A stretch of 16,428 nucleotides of DNA, taken from an uncultured Caulobacter sp. GTDB lineage: Bacteria > Pseudomonadota > Alphaproteobacteria > Caulobacterales > Caulobacteraceae. The translations under genes were made by a program, and so were the position numbers. Positions 7,754-15,152 of this stretch are shown one piece after another; the stretch's first letter is position 1, and each line of letters begins with the position of its first letter. The stretch covers positions 1-16,428 of the forward strand of contig CALKHU010000066.1 in the NCBI GenBank assembly GCA_937991555.1, in the 5' to 3' direction. The notes under the pieces were generated by a model. The model was not told where the DNA came from. It saw only the letters and a list, made by a program, of their open reading frames with translations, and made no database searches.

Positions 7754-7956
7754 GTGGCCGACCAGTCCGGGCCGCCCATGAACACCGCCTGTGCCGTGCG
7801 TCCTTCGACACGCCGCTGCGCGGCTGCTCAGGATGACGTGGTCAGAAGGCTATCCAGCCACGTCATGGCGAGCAGCGCCGCAGGCGCGTGTCGAACCACG
7901 CAGGACGCCTGCCGACTCACCACGCTTGGGTGGCCCGGACAGGTCGGGCCATGACG
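7754..7956. repeat. composite palindromic repeat, copy R3 (full A-B-B'-A' element)
   Basis: This is the largest copy, about 203 nt. It has module A (about 7754-7787, with CCCATGAACACCG), arm B (7797-7841), a 16-nt spacer, inverted arm B' (7858-7902) and inverted module A' (about 7925-7956, hairpin GGCCCG-N7-CGGGCC at 7932-7950). B and B' are both 45 nt and agree at 36 of 45 positions. Inner stems are CCGC-TGC-GCGG in B and, read in the same sense, CGCC-TGC-GGCG in B'. The whole unit is a nested palindrome filling most of the 337-bp gap between the methyltransferase and map. It begins 26 bp past the methyltransferase stop. No gene is seen in the gap. The rest of the gap, next to map, holds only the map ribosome site. 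Confidence 0.85.
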
Positions 7957-7981
7957 AACGCGTCGAGGGCGGGGACGCTCG

Positions 7982-8701
7982 CTAGCCCGCCTTCCGCCAC
8001 TCCATCACATGGAACCACGGCGCCCGGCGGTAGCGGTCGACGATGACCGGGTCGCCGCCGGTCGGGGCAGGTTCGGCGAACCAGGTCATTGTCAGGCCGG
8101 CGCCGAGCAGAAGCTGCATGTAGGTCTCCAGCGGCCGGTGCCAATTGACGATGCGGATGCCGCCCCATTCCACCGTCTGCGCGCGCGGCTCGAGATAGCC
8201 GTCGATGGCGAACCGGAAACGGCCGTCGGCGTCATACGACGAGCCGAGGCGCTCGTCCCCCTGGCCGGCGCTGTTGAAGCTGGTCAGGTTGGCGACCAGC
8301 AGCACGCCGCCCGGCTTCAGCACCCGCGCCATCTCGGGGATCGCCGCGCGGATGTCGGGGATGTCGATCAGGGTCAGATAGCTGACCACCAGGTCGAAGG
8401 CGGCGTCGGGGAAGTCCAGCGCCTCGGCCCGGCCGATGCGGTAGTCGCCGTGAGGGTCCAGCGCGCGGGCCCTGTCGACAAGGGCGGCTGTCGGATCGAC
8501 GCCGACGGTCGCGACGCCCATCGCTTGCATGACCCGGCAGAACCGGCCCTCGCCGCAGCCGACGTCAAGCGCGGTCGCGGGCCCGAGCGCCGCGACCCGC
8601 GCTGTCATCGGGGCGTCCAGCACATGGCGGCGGCTGAAGTCGCCCGCCTCGCCCTGGCTGGCGATCCAGGCCTGCGCGGATTCGGCCCAGCCGTCGGTCA
8701 T
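7982..8701 (-). CDS. class I SAM-dependent methyltransferase
   Basis: A 239-residue cytosolic Rossmann-fold methyltransferase (Methyltransf_11/25 type). Motif I is LDVGCGEGRF (45-54), where the glycines hold S-adenosylmethionine. The acidic end of strand 2 is in GVDPTAALVDRARAL (67-81). A motif-III-like EMARVLKPGGVLLVANLTSF runs from 123 to 142. The C-terminal part has YRRAPWFHVMEWRK, usual in small-molecule methyltransferases, but the substrate is not evident. The ATG at 8701 overlaps the sfsA stop (ATGA) and has GGAG 8 nt upstream, so it is preferred to the in-frame GTG at 8710. The overlap implies translational coupling to sfsA, though the two functions have no obvious link. Confidence 0.9.
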   Translation of the reverse strand: MTDGWAESAQAWIASQGEAGDFSRRHVLDAPMTARVAALGPATALDVGCGEGRFCRVMQAMGVATVGVDPTAALVDRARALDPHGDYRIGRAEALDFPDAAFDLVVSYLTLIDIPDIRAAIPEMARVLKPGGVLLVANLTSFNSAGQGDERLGSSYDADGRFRFAIDGYLEPRAQTVEWGGIRIVNWHRPLETYMQLLLGAGLTMTWFAEPAPTGGDPVIVDRYRRAPWFHVMEWRKAG

Positions 8702-9399
8702 CGTCGCCACTCCACCCGGCGTCCCAGCGTGATCGCCTCGACGCTCATCTCGCAGGCGTGGATGCGCACCTCGACGCCGGCGTCCGCCGCGCTGTCCAGC
8801 GCCGCCGCGAACGTCGGATCGATGTCACGGCAGGTGGCGAAGGCGTCGCAGTCGGTGCGCTGGAGCACGAACAGCACCACCGCCCGGTCTCCGGCGCGCA
8901 CCATCGCCTCCAGTTCCCGCAGGTGCTTCGCCGACCGCGCGGCGACACAGTCCGGGAACTCCGCCAGCGGCGGCGTGCGTGACAGGTGGCAGTTCTTCAC
9001 CTCCAGCCAGCAGCGCTCGCCGGTTCCCTTCTCCAGCAGGAAGTCGACGCGGCTGGCCTCGCCGTACTTCACCTCGCGGCGGACGCTGTCGTAGTCGGCC
9101 AGTTCGGGAATGGACCCGGCGGCCAGAGCCTCGGCGACCAGGCGGTTGGGGTGCATCGTGTTGACGCCGGCCAGGGCGCCGCGGTCCTCGACCATCTCCA
9201 GCGTCCAGGCGAGCTTGCGTCCGGGATCGTCCGATCGCGACAGCCAGACGGGCAGGCCCGGCATGTTGAGGCCGAGCATGGCGCCCGGGTTCGGGCAGTG
9301 GGCGGTGATCTCCTCGCCGCCCTCGAGCGTAACGTCGGCGAAGAAGCGCTTGTAGCGGCTGACGAGGACGCCGCGGCTGAGCGGTTGCGGGAACTGCAT
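8698..9399 (-). CDS. sfsA: SfsA family protein (sugar fermentation stimulation homologue)
   Basis: A 233-residue protein matching SfsA from start (MQFPQPLSRGVLVSRYKRFFADV) to end. Family hallmarks are TAHCPNPGAM (32-41), AGVNTMHPNRLVAEAL (77-92) and the nuclease-like site SRVDFLL...CWLEVKNCHL with Asp119, Glu133 and Lys135, as in PD-(D/E)xK folds. In E. coli SfsA is described as a DNA-binding protein affecting maltose metabolism; nuclease activity is suspected from structure only. The ATG at 9399 gives the correct family N-terminus. The upstream sequence has only a weak AGAGA ribosome site. It is divergent from the CinA-like gene across a 48-bp gap, and the methyltransferase is coupled downstream by a 4-bp overlap. 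Confidence 0.93.
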   Translation of the reverse strand: MQFPQPLSRGVLVSRYKRFFADVTLEGGEEITAHCPNPGAMLGLNMPGLPVWLSRSDDPGRKLAWTLEMVEDRGALAGVNTMHPNRLVAEALAAGSIPELADYDSVRREVKYGEASRVDFLLEKGTGERCWLEVKNCHLSRTPPLAEFPDCVAARSAKHLRELEAMVRAGDRAVVLFVLQRTDCDAFATCRDIDPTFAAALDSAADAGVEVRIHACEMSVEAITLGRRVEWRR

Positions 9400-9447
9400 G
9401 CGGTCTCTAATCCGGAGAGCGCTCAGGTTTAGGGAAGGACGGGACGG

Positions 9448-10209
9448 ATGGCGAGCCAGGAACGGGTGACGGCGGCTGTCCTGATCATCGGCGACGAGAT
9501 CCTGTCCGGGCGCACGCAGGACACCAACCTCAACGCCATCGCGCGCTATCTCGGCGTCCACGGCGTCGAGGTGGCCGAGGCGCGGGTCGTCGGCGACGTC
9601 GAGGACGAGATCGTCGCGACCGTGAACCACCTGCGCGAACGCTACGACTACCTGGTCACCACCGGGGGCATCGGGCCGACCCACGACGACATCACCGCCG
9701 ACTGCGTGGCCAAGGCCTTCGGCGTCGCGCTGTATGAGCATCCCGAGATCATCGCCATGATGGAGGCGCGCTGGGGCGACGAGCTGAACGCCGCGCGGCG
9801 GCGGATGGCGCGGGTGCCGGAGGGCGGATCGCTGGTGAAGAACCCGGTCCAGGGCCCGCCCGGGTTCCAGATCGGCAACGTCTTCGTGCTCGCCGGCGTG
9901 CCGGTGATCATGCGCGGCATGCTCGAGGATGTCGGCCATCGCCTGATGGGCGGCGCCGTCGTGATCTCGAAGACCCTGCGCGTCGACGGATCCGGCGAGG
10001 GCGTCATCGCTGAGCCGCTGGCCGCCGTCGCCAAGGCCCATCCGGCGCTGTCGCTGGGCAGCTATCCGTTCTTCTCCAACGCGGGCTACGGCTCGAACCT
10101 GGTGATCCGCGGCCGCGACGCGGCAGAGGTCGAGGCGACGGTGACCGAACTGGAGGCGGCGCTGCGCGAAGCGGGCGTGCAGACGATCACCCGTCCGGAT
10201 GCAACCTGA
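9448..10209 (+). CDS. stand-alone CinA N-terminal / MoCF_biosynth domain protein
   Basis: A 253-residue protein of the COG1058 type. GDEILSGRTQDTN (15-27) and TTGGIGPTHDDITADCVAKAF (70-90, split at the glycines) are the two motifs of the molybdopterin-binding fold shared with MoeA and MogA. Full CinA proteins add a C-terminal PncC domain with nicotinamide-mononucleotide deamidase activity. That domain is absent, and the protein ends normally at TRPDAT. COG1058 domains have been reported to hydrolyse ADP-ribose, so a role in pyridine-nucleotide salvage is possible. A competence role is only a historical name. The ATG at 9448 follows AGGGAAGGA with 8 nt spacing. Confidence 0.9.
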   Translation: MASQERVTAAVLIIGDEILSGRTQDTNLNAIARYLGVHGVEVAEARVVGDVEDEIVATVNHLRERYDYLVTTGGIGPTHDDITADCVAKAFGVALYEHPEIIAMMEARWGDELNAARRRMARVPEGGSLVKNPVQGPPGFQIGNVFVLAGVPVIMRGMLEDVGHRLMGGAVVISKTLRVDGSGEGVIAEPLAAVAKAHPALSLGSYPFFSNAGYGSNLVIRGRDAAEVEATVTELEAALREAGVQTITRPDAT

Positions 10210-10292
10210 AAGCGGCGTCGGCCGGCTTGACACCGTCGGCGGCGACCGGTTCACCTGCCCGCAGTTTCTCCCTGTACCCGAAAGGACGCCGC

Positions 10293-10595
10293 ATGCGTCG
10301 CTGTCTCGCTTCCCTCATGCTCGCCGCCGGCCTCGCGCTGACGACCCCGGCCCTCGCGGAGGAGACCGCGCCGTCGCCCGACCAGACGACGCCGCCGGCC
10401 AAGCCGGCGAAACCCGCCAAGGATGACCCGAACCGCATGGTCTGCACCCGGGAGCACGTGGTCGGCAGCAATCGTCCAGTGAAGGTCTGCATGACCGCGG
10501 CCGAGCGCGAGCAGCTCAGGGACCAGTCGGCGCGGGCCGTCGACGAGACGCGACGGTCGGGGCCGCAGAGCCCGGGCGGCGTCCAGGGCGAATAG
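10293..10595 (+). CDS. small secreted protein with two conserved-looking cysteines, function unknown
   Basis: The predicted product is 100 residues. MRRCLASLMLAAGLALTTPALA is a good Sec signal with an ALA cleavage site. A low-complexity Pro/Lys/Ala linker follows (TPPAKPAKPAKDD). Then comes a compact core, MVCTREHVVGSNRPVKVCMT, in which two cysteines 15 residues apart could form a disulfide. A charged helix-like AEREQLRDQSARAVDE leads to a disordered Gly/Pro tail. The ATG at 10293 has AAAGGA 6 nt upstream; an in-frame ATG at 10227 would hide the signal peptide. It lies 83 bp after the CinA-like gene. I do not recognise a named family. Small periplasmic proteins with a CxxE...GSxxPVxxC core seem common in this bacterial group, but no role is claimed. 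Confidence 0.75.
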   Translation: MRRCLASLMLAAGLALTTPALAEETAPSPDQTTPPAKPAKPAKDDPNRMVCTREHVVGSNRPVKVCMTAAEREQLRDQSARAVDETRRSGPQSPGGVQGE

Positions 10596-10603
10596 GTCCG
10601 CCC

Positions 10604-10632
10604 CGGCGGCGCGGCGTTTCCCTTCGCCGCCG
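10604..10632 (+). other. GC-rich hairpin after the small secreted gene
   Basis: CGGCGGCG (10604-10611) and CGCCGCCG (10625-10632) form an 8-bp stem with a 13-nt loop, starting 8 nt past the stop codon. No T-run follows, so it is a weak candidate for a transcript end before the tRNA gene. Confidence 0.35.
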
Positions 10633-10656
10633 AAAGGTCCTATGCCAGCCAGGCGC

Positions 10657-10740
10657 GGGGACGTGGCGGAACGGTAGACGCAGCGGACTTAAAATCCGCA
10701 TCCGCAAGGAGTGTGGGTTCGAGTCCCACCGTCCCTACCA
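10657..10740 (+). tRNA. tRNA-Leu (anticodon UAA), CCA encoded
   Basis: The 84-nt cloverleaf is complete. The acceptor stem GGGGACG pairs with CGTCCCT, the first pair being G-U, followed by discriminator A and an encoded CCA. The D arm contains GGCGGAACGGTAGACGC. The anticodon stem GCGGA/TCCGC carries the loop CTTAAAA, giving anticodon TAA. The long variable arm TCC-GCAA-GGA marks a class II tRNA. The T arm is GTGGG-TTCGAGT-CCCAC. The tRNA reads UUA and UUG leucine codons, which are rare in this GC-rich sequence. Confidence 0.96.
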
Positions 10741-10754
10741 GCGGCGGGGCGCCC

Positions 10755-10770
10755 GCGGCCCCGGGGCCGC
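10755..10770. other. 16-bp perfect palindrome between convergent tRNA-Leu and the 93-residue gene
   Basis: GCGGCCCCGGGGCCGC is fully self-complementary. It begins 15 bp after the tRNA and ends directly at the stop codon of the minus-strand gene. It can fold on either strand as a 6-bp stem with a 4-nt loop. It has no T-run on either side, so any bidirectional terminator role is speculative. Confidence 0.4.
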
Positions 10771-11052
10771 TCAGGCCTCGCCCAGGGCGTAGGGTGTCGG
10801 CGCCCGCGTCGACATGAAGTAGGCGGCGTTCGGCTGGACCGTATGGGCGCGGTCTTCCTCAAAATTCAGGCCGAACACATGCCGCGGGACCGCGAGCTTC
10901 CGGGTCGAACCACTGCGCGCGATCACCCAGATCGAGACCGCTTCGCCGTCGAGATGGCCGACGCGGATATCGTCGTCCGGGCGCACATTGTTGCGCTGGT
11001 TGCTGGCGGTGGGCAGGGCAATGTACTTGCCGCCGCGTTCGATGAGCGCCAT
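10771..11052 (-). CDS. 93-residue protein of unknown function downstream of the TonB receptor
   Basis: The product begins MALIERGGKYIALPTASNQR and has no signal peptide or membrane segment. Its composition suggests a small beta-rich cytosolic domain: alternating hydrophobic stretches, GKYIALP, DDIRVGHLDGEAVSIWVIA and RKLAVPRHVFGLNF, then a tail with Tyr-Phe. The ATG at 11052 has a strong AGGGAGGA site about 7 nt upstream. The gap to the TonB receptor stop is only 19 bp, so the two are very likely co-transcribed. I cannot name the family. Given the neighbour it might be a small companion of receptor expression or substrate handling, but nothing in the sequence proves that. Confidence 0.75.
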   Translation of the reverse strand: MALIERGGKYIALPTASNQRNNVRPDDDIRVGHLDGEAVSIWVIARSGSTRKLAVPRHVFGLNFEEDRAHTVQPNAAYFMSTRAPTPYALGEA

Positions 11053-11071
11053 GGGCGTCCTCCCTTGCCGG

Positions 11072-14032
11072 TCAGAACCTCGCGTTCAGGCCGACGAACC
11101 AGCGCCGGCCGAGCGCGTCGTAGGTCGACGGGTCCGTGTTCGAATTGGAGTAGCTGGTATAGTAGGGCGGGTCCTCGTCGGCGATGTTGTTGACGCCGGC
11201 GCGGAGCGTCAGGCGCCCGTCGATACGCCAGGATCCCGTCAGGTCGTAGACGTCGTAGTCGGGAGTGTTCAGGGCCGTCGGGCTGAAGGTCGGGATGCTG
11301 CGCGCGTCGGTCATGCCGTCGACGTGCCGCCAGCGCAGGGTCGCCTTCAGCGGACCGCCGCTCCAGGTGGCCGACAGCGCCCAGCGGGCGTCGGGCAGGG
11401 CCGAGCCGCTGAGGTCGCCGCCGATCGAACCGGCGTAGTCCACGAAGGCGGCGCCGGGCCGGGCCTGGCGGTCGAAGCTGTCCAGCCGGCTGTAGACGAG
11501 ATTGACGGCGAGATCGCCCGCGCCCTGCGGCAACCCGAGATCGTCGAGGGCAAGGCCCCAGTCGACCTGCAGGTCGACGCCGCGCGTGTTCAGCCCCGCC
11601 AGGTTCACCTGCGTCAGCCGGACCTCGGTGATCGCGCCCGAACCCAGCCGGTTGAACAGCTGGCAGTAGAAGTTGGCGGGGTCGTAGCCGGGGTTTGAAC
11701 CGTCGCTGTTGAAACAGGCGCCGATGATCGTGCCGGCCGAGAGGCTGCCGATCACGTCGGCGACCTCGATCTCGTAATAGTCGAGCGCGACGTTCAGCCG
11801 CCGCAGCAGGGGATGGTCGAGGCGCGAGGTCCAGACGATCCCAGCAGTGACGCTGTCGGCGGTCTCCTCGCTCAGGTCCGGATTGCCGCCCGACAGGATC
11901 TCGACCTGGTTCGACGGCTGCTGGTAGGTGTCGATGATCGCCGAGGGCACCCCCTGGGTCAGGCACAGCGCCCGCACCGCCGCCCCGTTGGGGCCCAGGC
12001 GGTAGGACGAGCGCACGTCACAGGGGTCTCCCGCCGTGGTCGCGGCCCCCGGCGTGCCGACGCCCGAGAAGCCGAGGCTTTGGGGCGAGTAGAGCTCGGC
12101 GATGTTCGGCGCCCGCACGGCGCGCTGGACTCCGCCGCGGACCAGAACGCCCGGTAGCGGCTTCCAGGTCAGGTCGGCCTTCCAGGCCACGGCGTGGCCG
12201 GTGGTGTTGTAGTCGGCGATACGGCCGCCGAGGTTGATGTCGACGGCGCCCAGCGGGCCGTCGGGCGCGGCGACCGGGATCAGCAGTTCGGCGTAGATCT
12301 CGCGCGAGCTGATCTCGCCCTTGACCGGCACGGCCGGATTGAAGCCGACGATATCGGGGCCCTGCAGCAGGGCGTCGGGATCGTAGTCGAACTCGTCGTT
12401 GCGGGCCTGGAAGCCGATCGACGTCTTCACCGGACCGGCCGGCAGGTCGAGCAGCGAGCCGGTGACATAGCCCTCGGCGACCAGCTGGCGGATGGCCGTG
12501 CTGTTGCTGACGTCGCGCGAGATGTAGGCGGCGCAGCCGGGGCTGACCCTGCCCGCGCCGAAGATGTCGAAACCGCCGCAGATGGCCACGCCGCCATCGC
12601 GGGCGAACGTCAGTTCGCGCATGGCCGCGCGACTGACGTTGCCGGACTGGTCCTCGACATGGTCCATCCTGCCGAAACCAAGGTAGGCGTCCCACGTCCA
12701 GTCGCCGGGCAGCGCGCCGCGGGCGCCGACGACCACCTGCAAAGTCTCGTACGTGTTCTCCGACAGCCGCCCCCCGACCTCCGTGAAGGCGCGGCGCGGG
12801 TAAAAGGCCGCCCCCGGCGTTGGCCGCGAGGCCAGGATCGTCGACAGGCCGGCCGGGATGAACGGGTTGGTGACGGGGACCACGATGTCCGGCCCCGGAA
12901 ACGCGCCGTCCGACGCCGACGCCGGCCCGAGCTGGCGGGAGACGTCGTAGGTCGTATAGCCGGCCGTTCCGTACAGCTCGACGAGAGCGTTGACGTCGAA
13001 GGTCGCCGCCGCGAACAGGCTGTAGCGCTCCAGCGGCAGGTGCAGGTAGCGGTAGGGCGCGCTGTTGAAGGTGTAGCTCGCCGGCGAGAAGCCCGGGACC
13101 TGTTCGCCGCGGAAGTTCCGCACCGGGGCGGTGGTGAACAGCGTTCCGTCGGCGTTGAAGCTGAGGCTGGCGGTCGGCGCGACCGTCCCGGGCGCGAAGC
13201 CGTAGCCGCCGAACACCAGGTCCATCGCCGCCTGGCTCGGCAGGTTGGCGGCGCCGCTGGCGTTGGAGGCCGGATCGAAGCGGCCGTCCGGAATCGTCGC
13301 CGCCCCGGACGGCGTCAGGCCGGTTTTGAGGATGCTGTAGCCGATCTCTGCCCAGTCCCGGTCCGAGGCCCGCAGGCCCTCGCGCCGGTCCCGGGTCCCG
13401 GCCAGCATCAACGCGCCGCGGCCGTCACCGAAGTCGATCCCGCCGGTCAATGCGACCATCGTCTGGCCAGCGTCGCCGCGGTCGGTCTGGCCATACTGGA
13501 CGTCGGCCTCGACGCCGTCGAAGCGCTTGCGGAGCTTGACGTTGACCACCCCGGCGACGGCGTCGGAGCCATAGACGGCGGAGGCGCCGCCGGTGATGGT
13601 CTCGATGCTTTCGACCAGCGACGTCGGGATGGTGTTGAGGTCGACGACGTTGTTCGGATTGCCGGCCACGACGCGCCGGCCGTCGATCAGAACCAGGGTG
13701 CGGGTCGGGCCGAGCCCGCGGAGGTTCGAGTAGGCCTGGCCGGGCGTGGTGACGAAGTTGGTGGTGTTCGTGCCGGCGCCGTTCGACGGCGTGAACTGCG
13801 GCAGCTGGTTGAGGACGTTCTCGACCGTGACCATGCCGACGGCGGCGATCTGCTCCCGGCCGACGGTGACGATCGGGCTCTCGGAGACGTAGTCCTGGCG
13901 CGCGATGCGGCTGCCGGTGACGACGATCTCCGAGACCTCGGCCCCGGCGGCCTCCTGGGCCGCGGCCGGGCTTCCGAGCAGCGCCCCCGCCGCCACGCCC
14001 GCCCACAGCAGCCGCTGACCGATCCCCGCCAT
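11072..14032 (-). CDS. TonB-dependent outer-membrane receptor
   Basis: The 986-residue product has a Sec signal (MAGIGQRLLWAGVAAGALLG, cleavage near SPAAAQ at 26). A TonB-box-like EIVVTGSRI follows around 32-40. The plug domain includes NQLPQFTPSNGAGTN, NLRGLGPTRTLVLIDGRRVV, NTIPTSLVESIETITGGASA and YGSDAVAGVVNVKLRK. The long barrel ends GRRWFVGLNARF with the terminal Phe needed for outer-membrane assembly. Cysteine pairs in predicted outer loops (CGGFDIFGAGRVSPGC, CDVRSS...LC, CFNSDG...YC) suggest disulfides. This receptor subfamily is abundant in Caulobacterales and sphingomonads and takes up siderophores, sugars or other large solutes; the ligand is unknown here. ATG 14032 is preferred, with GGGGG 7 nt upstream; ATG 14083 lacks a ribosome site and would precede the signal peptide. 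Confidence 0.93.
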   Translation of the reverse strand: MAGIGQRLLWAGVAAGALLGSPAAAQEAAGAEVSEIVVTGSRIARQDYVSESPIVTVGREQIAAVGMVTVENVLNQLPQFTPSNGAGTNTTNFVTTPGQAYSNLRGLGPTRTLVLIDGRRVVAGNPNNVVDLNTIPTSLVESIETITGGASAVYGSDAVAGVVNVKLRKRFDGVEADVQYGQTDRGDAGQTMVALTGGIDFGDGRGALMLAGTRDRREGLRASDRDWAEIGYSILKTGLTPSGAATIPDGRFDPASNASGAANLPSQAAMDLVFGGYGFAPGTVAPTASLSFNADGTLFTTAPVRNFRGEQVPGFSPASYTFNSAPYRYLHLPLERYSLFAAATFDVNALVELYGTAGYTTYDVSRQLGPASASDGAFPGPDIVVPVTNPFIPAGLSTILASRPTPGAAFYPRRAFTEVGGRLSENTYETLQVVVGARGALPGDWTWDAYLGFGRMDHVEDQSGNVSRAAMRELTFARDGGVAICGGFDIFGAGRVSPGCAAYISRDVSNSTAIRQLVAEGYVTGSLLDLPAGPVKTSIGFQARNDEFDYDPDALLQGPDIVGFNPAVPVKGEISSREIYAELLIPVAAPDGPLGAVDINLGGRIADYNTTGHAVAWKADLTWKPLPGVLVRGGVQRAVRAPNIAELYSPQSLGFSGVGTPGAATTAGDPCDVRSSYRLGPNGAAVRALCLTQGVPSAIIDTYQQPSNQVEILSGGNPDLSEETADSVTAGIVWTSRLDHPLLRRLNVALDYYEIEVADVIGSLSAGTIIGACFNSDGSNPGYDPANFYCQLFNRLGSGAITEVRLTQVNLAGLNTRGVDLQVDWGLALDDLGLPQGAGDLAVNLVYSRLDSFDRQARPGAAFVDYAGSIGGDLSGSALPDARWALSATWSGGPLKATLRWRHVDGMTDARSIPTFSPTALNTPDYDVYDLTGSWRIDGRLTLRAGVNNIADEDPPYYTSYSNSNTDPSTYDALGRRWFVGLNARF

Positions 14033-14137
14033 ACCGACGCCCCCGAACCTCCGCCGCGGCGGAACACAACCCGGAATGGGCATAGCGCGCCGAGGGCTGG
14101 TGGTCGAGGGGAGGCCGGTCGCCCCGGGGCGCTCACG

Positions 14138-14170
14138 AAAAGGGCCCGCCGCGCGGCGCGCGACGGGCCC
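14138..14170 (-). terminator. intrinsic terminator of the TorF-like porin gene
   Basis: On the minus strand GGGCCCG (14170-14164) pairs with CGGGCCC (14148-14142), with further CG pairing in the interior, and TTTT follows at 14141-14138. The stem begins 24 bp past the porin stop. It separates that gene from the TonB receptor, so the receptor needs its own promoter between 14033 and 14137. Confidence 0.75.
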
Positions 14171-14193
14171 GATCGTGGCGGCAAGCCTCGCCC

Positions 14194-14883
14194 TTAGGGC
14201 AGGACGGCCTTCAGGGTCAGGACAGCGCGGCTGTCGCAGATGGCGCAGGCGTCGATGTCGCTGTCGTGGTAGCGCAGGTCCGCGGACACCTTGTCGGTGA
14301 AGGCGTAGCCGACGCCGAGGTTCCAGGTGTTGTAGTCGAAGTCGCCGAGCACGGTGTCGACCGACTGGTTGCCGTAGGCGGCGGTGATCGTCCACTTCTC
14401 GGCCGGCGAGACCGAGGCGTTGGCTTCCAGGTACAGGCTGTCGTCGGTGCCCACGCCCGTGTAGTCGGGCGAGTAGAAGGCCGCGGCGCCGAGGGTGAAC
14501 GGACCGGCCGGAACCGAGGCGGCGGCCTTGACTTCCCACTGATCCCAGTCGGCGCCGCCGGGCTGGCCGACGTAGCCGTAGTAGACCACGCCGAGGTCGA
14601 AGGTGACCGGACCCGCGGTCGGCTTGATGCCGGCGTAGAGGTCGATCTCCGCGTCGGTGCCGTCGCCGAAGTCCACGTTCGACGCCCAGGCGCCGGTGTA
14701 GAAGATGCCGTTGCTGTAATCGACGCCGCCGAACACCTGGACCGACTCGTCGGTCTGGCTGATGCCCCGGAACGCGTAGTCGTTGGCCACGCCGATGTTG
14801 AACGAGACGTCCTGGGCGGACGCCGCACCCGCGAGGGCGAGAGACGCCGTGGCGGCGCAGATGGCCAGTTTAAGAGCTTTCAT
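14194..14883 (-). CDS. TorF family putative porin (TIGR02001 type)
   Basis: This is a 229-residue outer-membrane barrel protein. The Sec signal is MKALKLAICAATASLALAGA, cleaved after ASA before QDVSFNIGVANDYAF. The family start FRGISQTDESVQVFGGVDYS (38-57) is followed by repeated amphipathic strands (GIFYTGAWASNVDFGD, IDLYAGIKP, TFDLGVVYYGY, WNLGVGYAF). Transport role is inferred, not proven. The C-terminal strand DACAICDSRAVLTLKAVLP holds a CxxC and ends in Leu-Pro rather than the usual aromatic residue. The ATG at 14883 has AAGGGGA 5 nt upstream. A small CCGGA-GAAAAG-TCCGG hairpin (14909-14924) precedes the ribosome site. It is followed by an intrinsic terminator. Confidence 0.88.
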   Translation of the reverse strand: MKALKLAICAATASLALAGAASAQDVSFNIGVANDYAFRGISQTDESVQVFGGVDYSNGIFYTGAWASNVDFGDGTDAEIDLYAGIKPTAGPVTFDLGVVYYGYVGQPGGADWDQWEVKAAASVPAGPFTLGAAAFYSPDYTGVGTDDSLYLEANASVSPAEKWTITAAYGNQSVDTVLGDFDYNTWNLGVGYAFTDKVSADLRYHDSDIDACAICDSRAVLTLKAVLP

Positions 14884-15152
14884 CGCTATCCCCTTGTTGT
14901 AGCGCCGACCGGACTTTTCTCCGGCGAGCGTCGCCCCCGTCGTGCGACGTCGAGCAAGGCAACAGTGGTTAAGGCGCCGCTCGCGCCCAACGACGCCGCT
15001 GCGGCGCGCCGTGCGAAAGTGCGGCCTGACGCGATTTTGGGCAGCCAGAGGGCGCGGCGCCCAAGGGCTGGGCTGAATCCGGCCGGGTTCCGTCGGGTGA
15101 TGCTGCACTGCGGAACCGTCCGCTGGCCGAGGAGTCGGGGGGCGGTCCGCCT
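14884..15152. other. intergenic region upstream of the porin
   Basis: These 269 bp between the SDR stop and the porin start hold no credible gene. They must carry the porin promoter, but no convincing -35/-10 pair is seen. A 6-bp inverted pair TTGGGC/GCCCAA (15037-15064) and the short leader hairpin at 14909-14924 are the only structures noted. Confidence 0.6.

Noticed and set aside
9400..10254. Extension of the SfsA frame to 518 residues
   Set aside because: The added part is antisense to the CinA-like gene. Family length and N-terminus fit ATG 9399.
12194..14197. 667-codon plus-strand frame opposite the TonB receptor
   Set aside because: It is a shadow of the receptor codons; low-complexity Ala/Arg/Gly/Asp composition, no recognisable motif.
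14033..14539. Extension of the TonB receptor frame to 1155 residues
   Set aside because: The extra part runs antisense through the porin gene and its terminator, and would bury the signal peptide. ATG 14032 gives a normal exported receptor.
15037..15064. TTGGGC/GCCCAA pair as a terminator for the SDR gene
   Set aside because: It is a 6-bp stem with a 16-nt loop, about 90 bp past the stop, with no T-run in the right direction.
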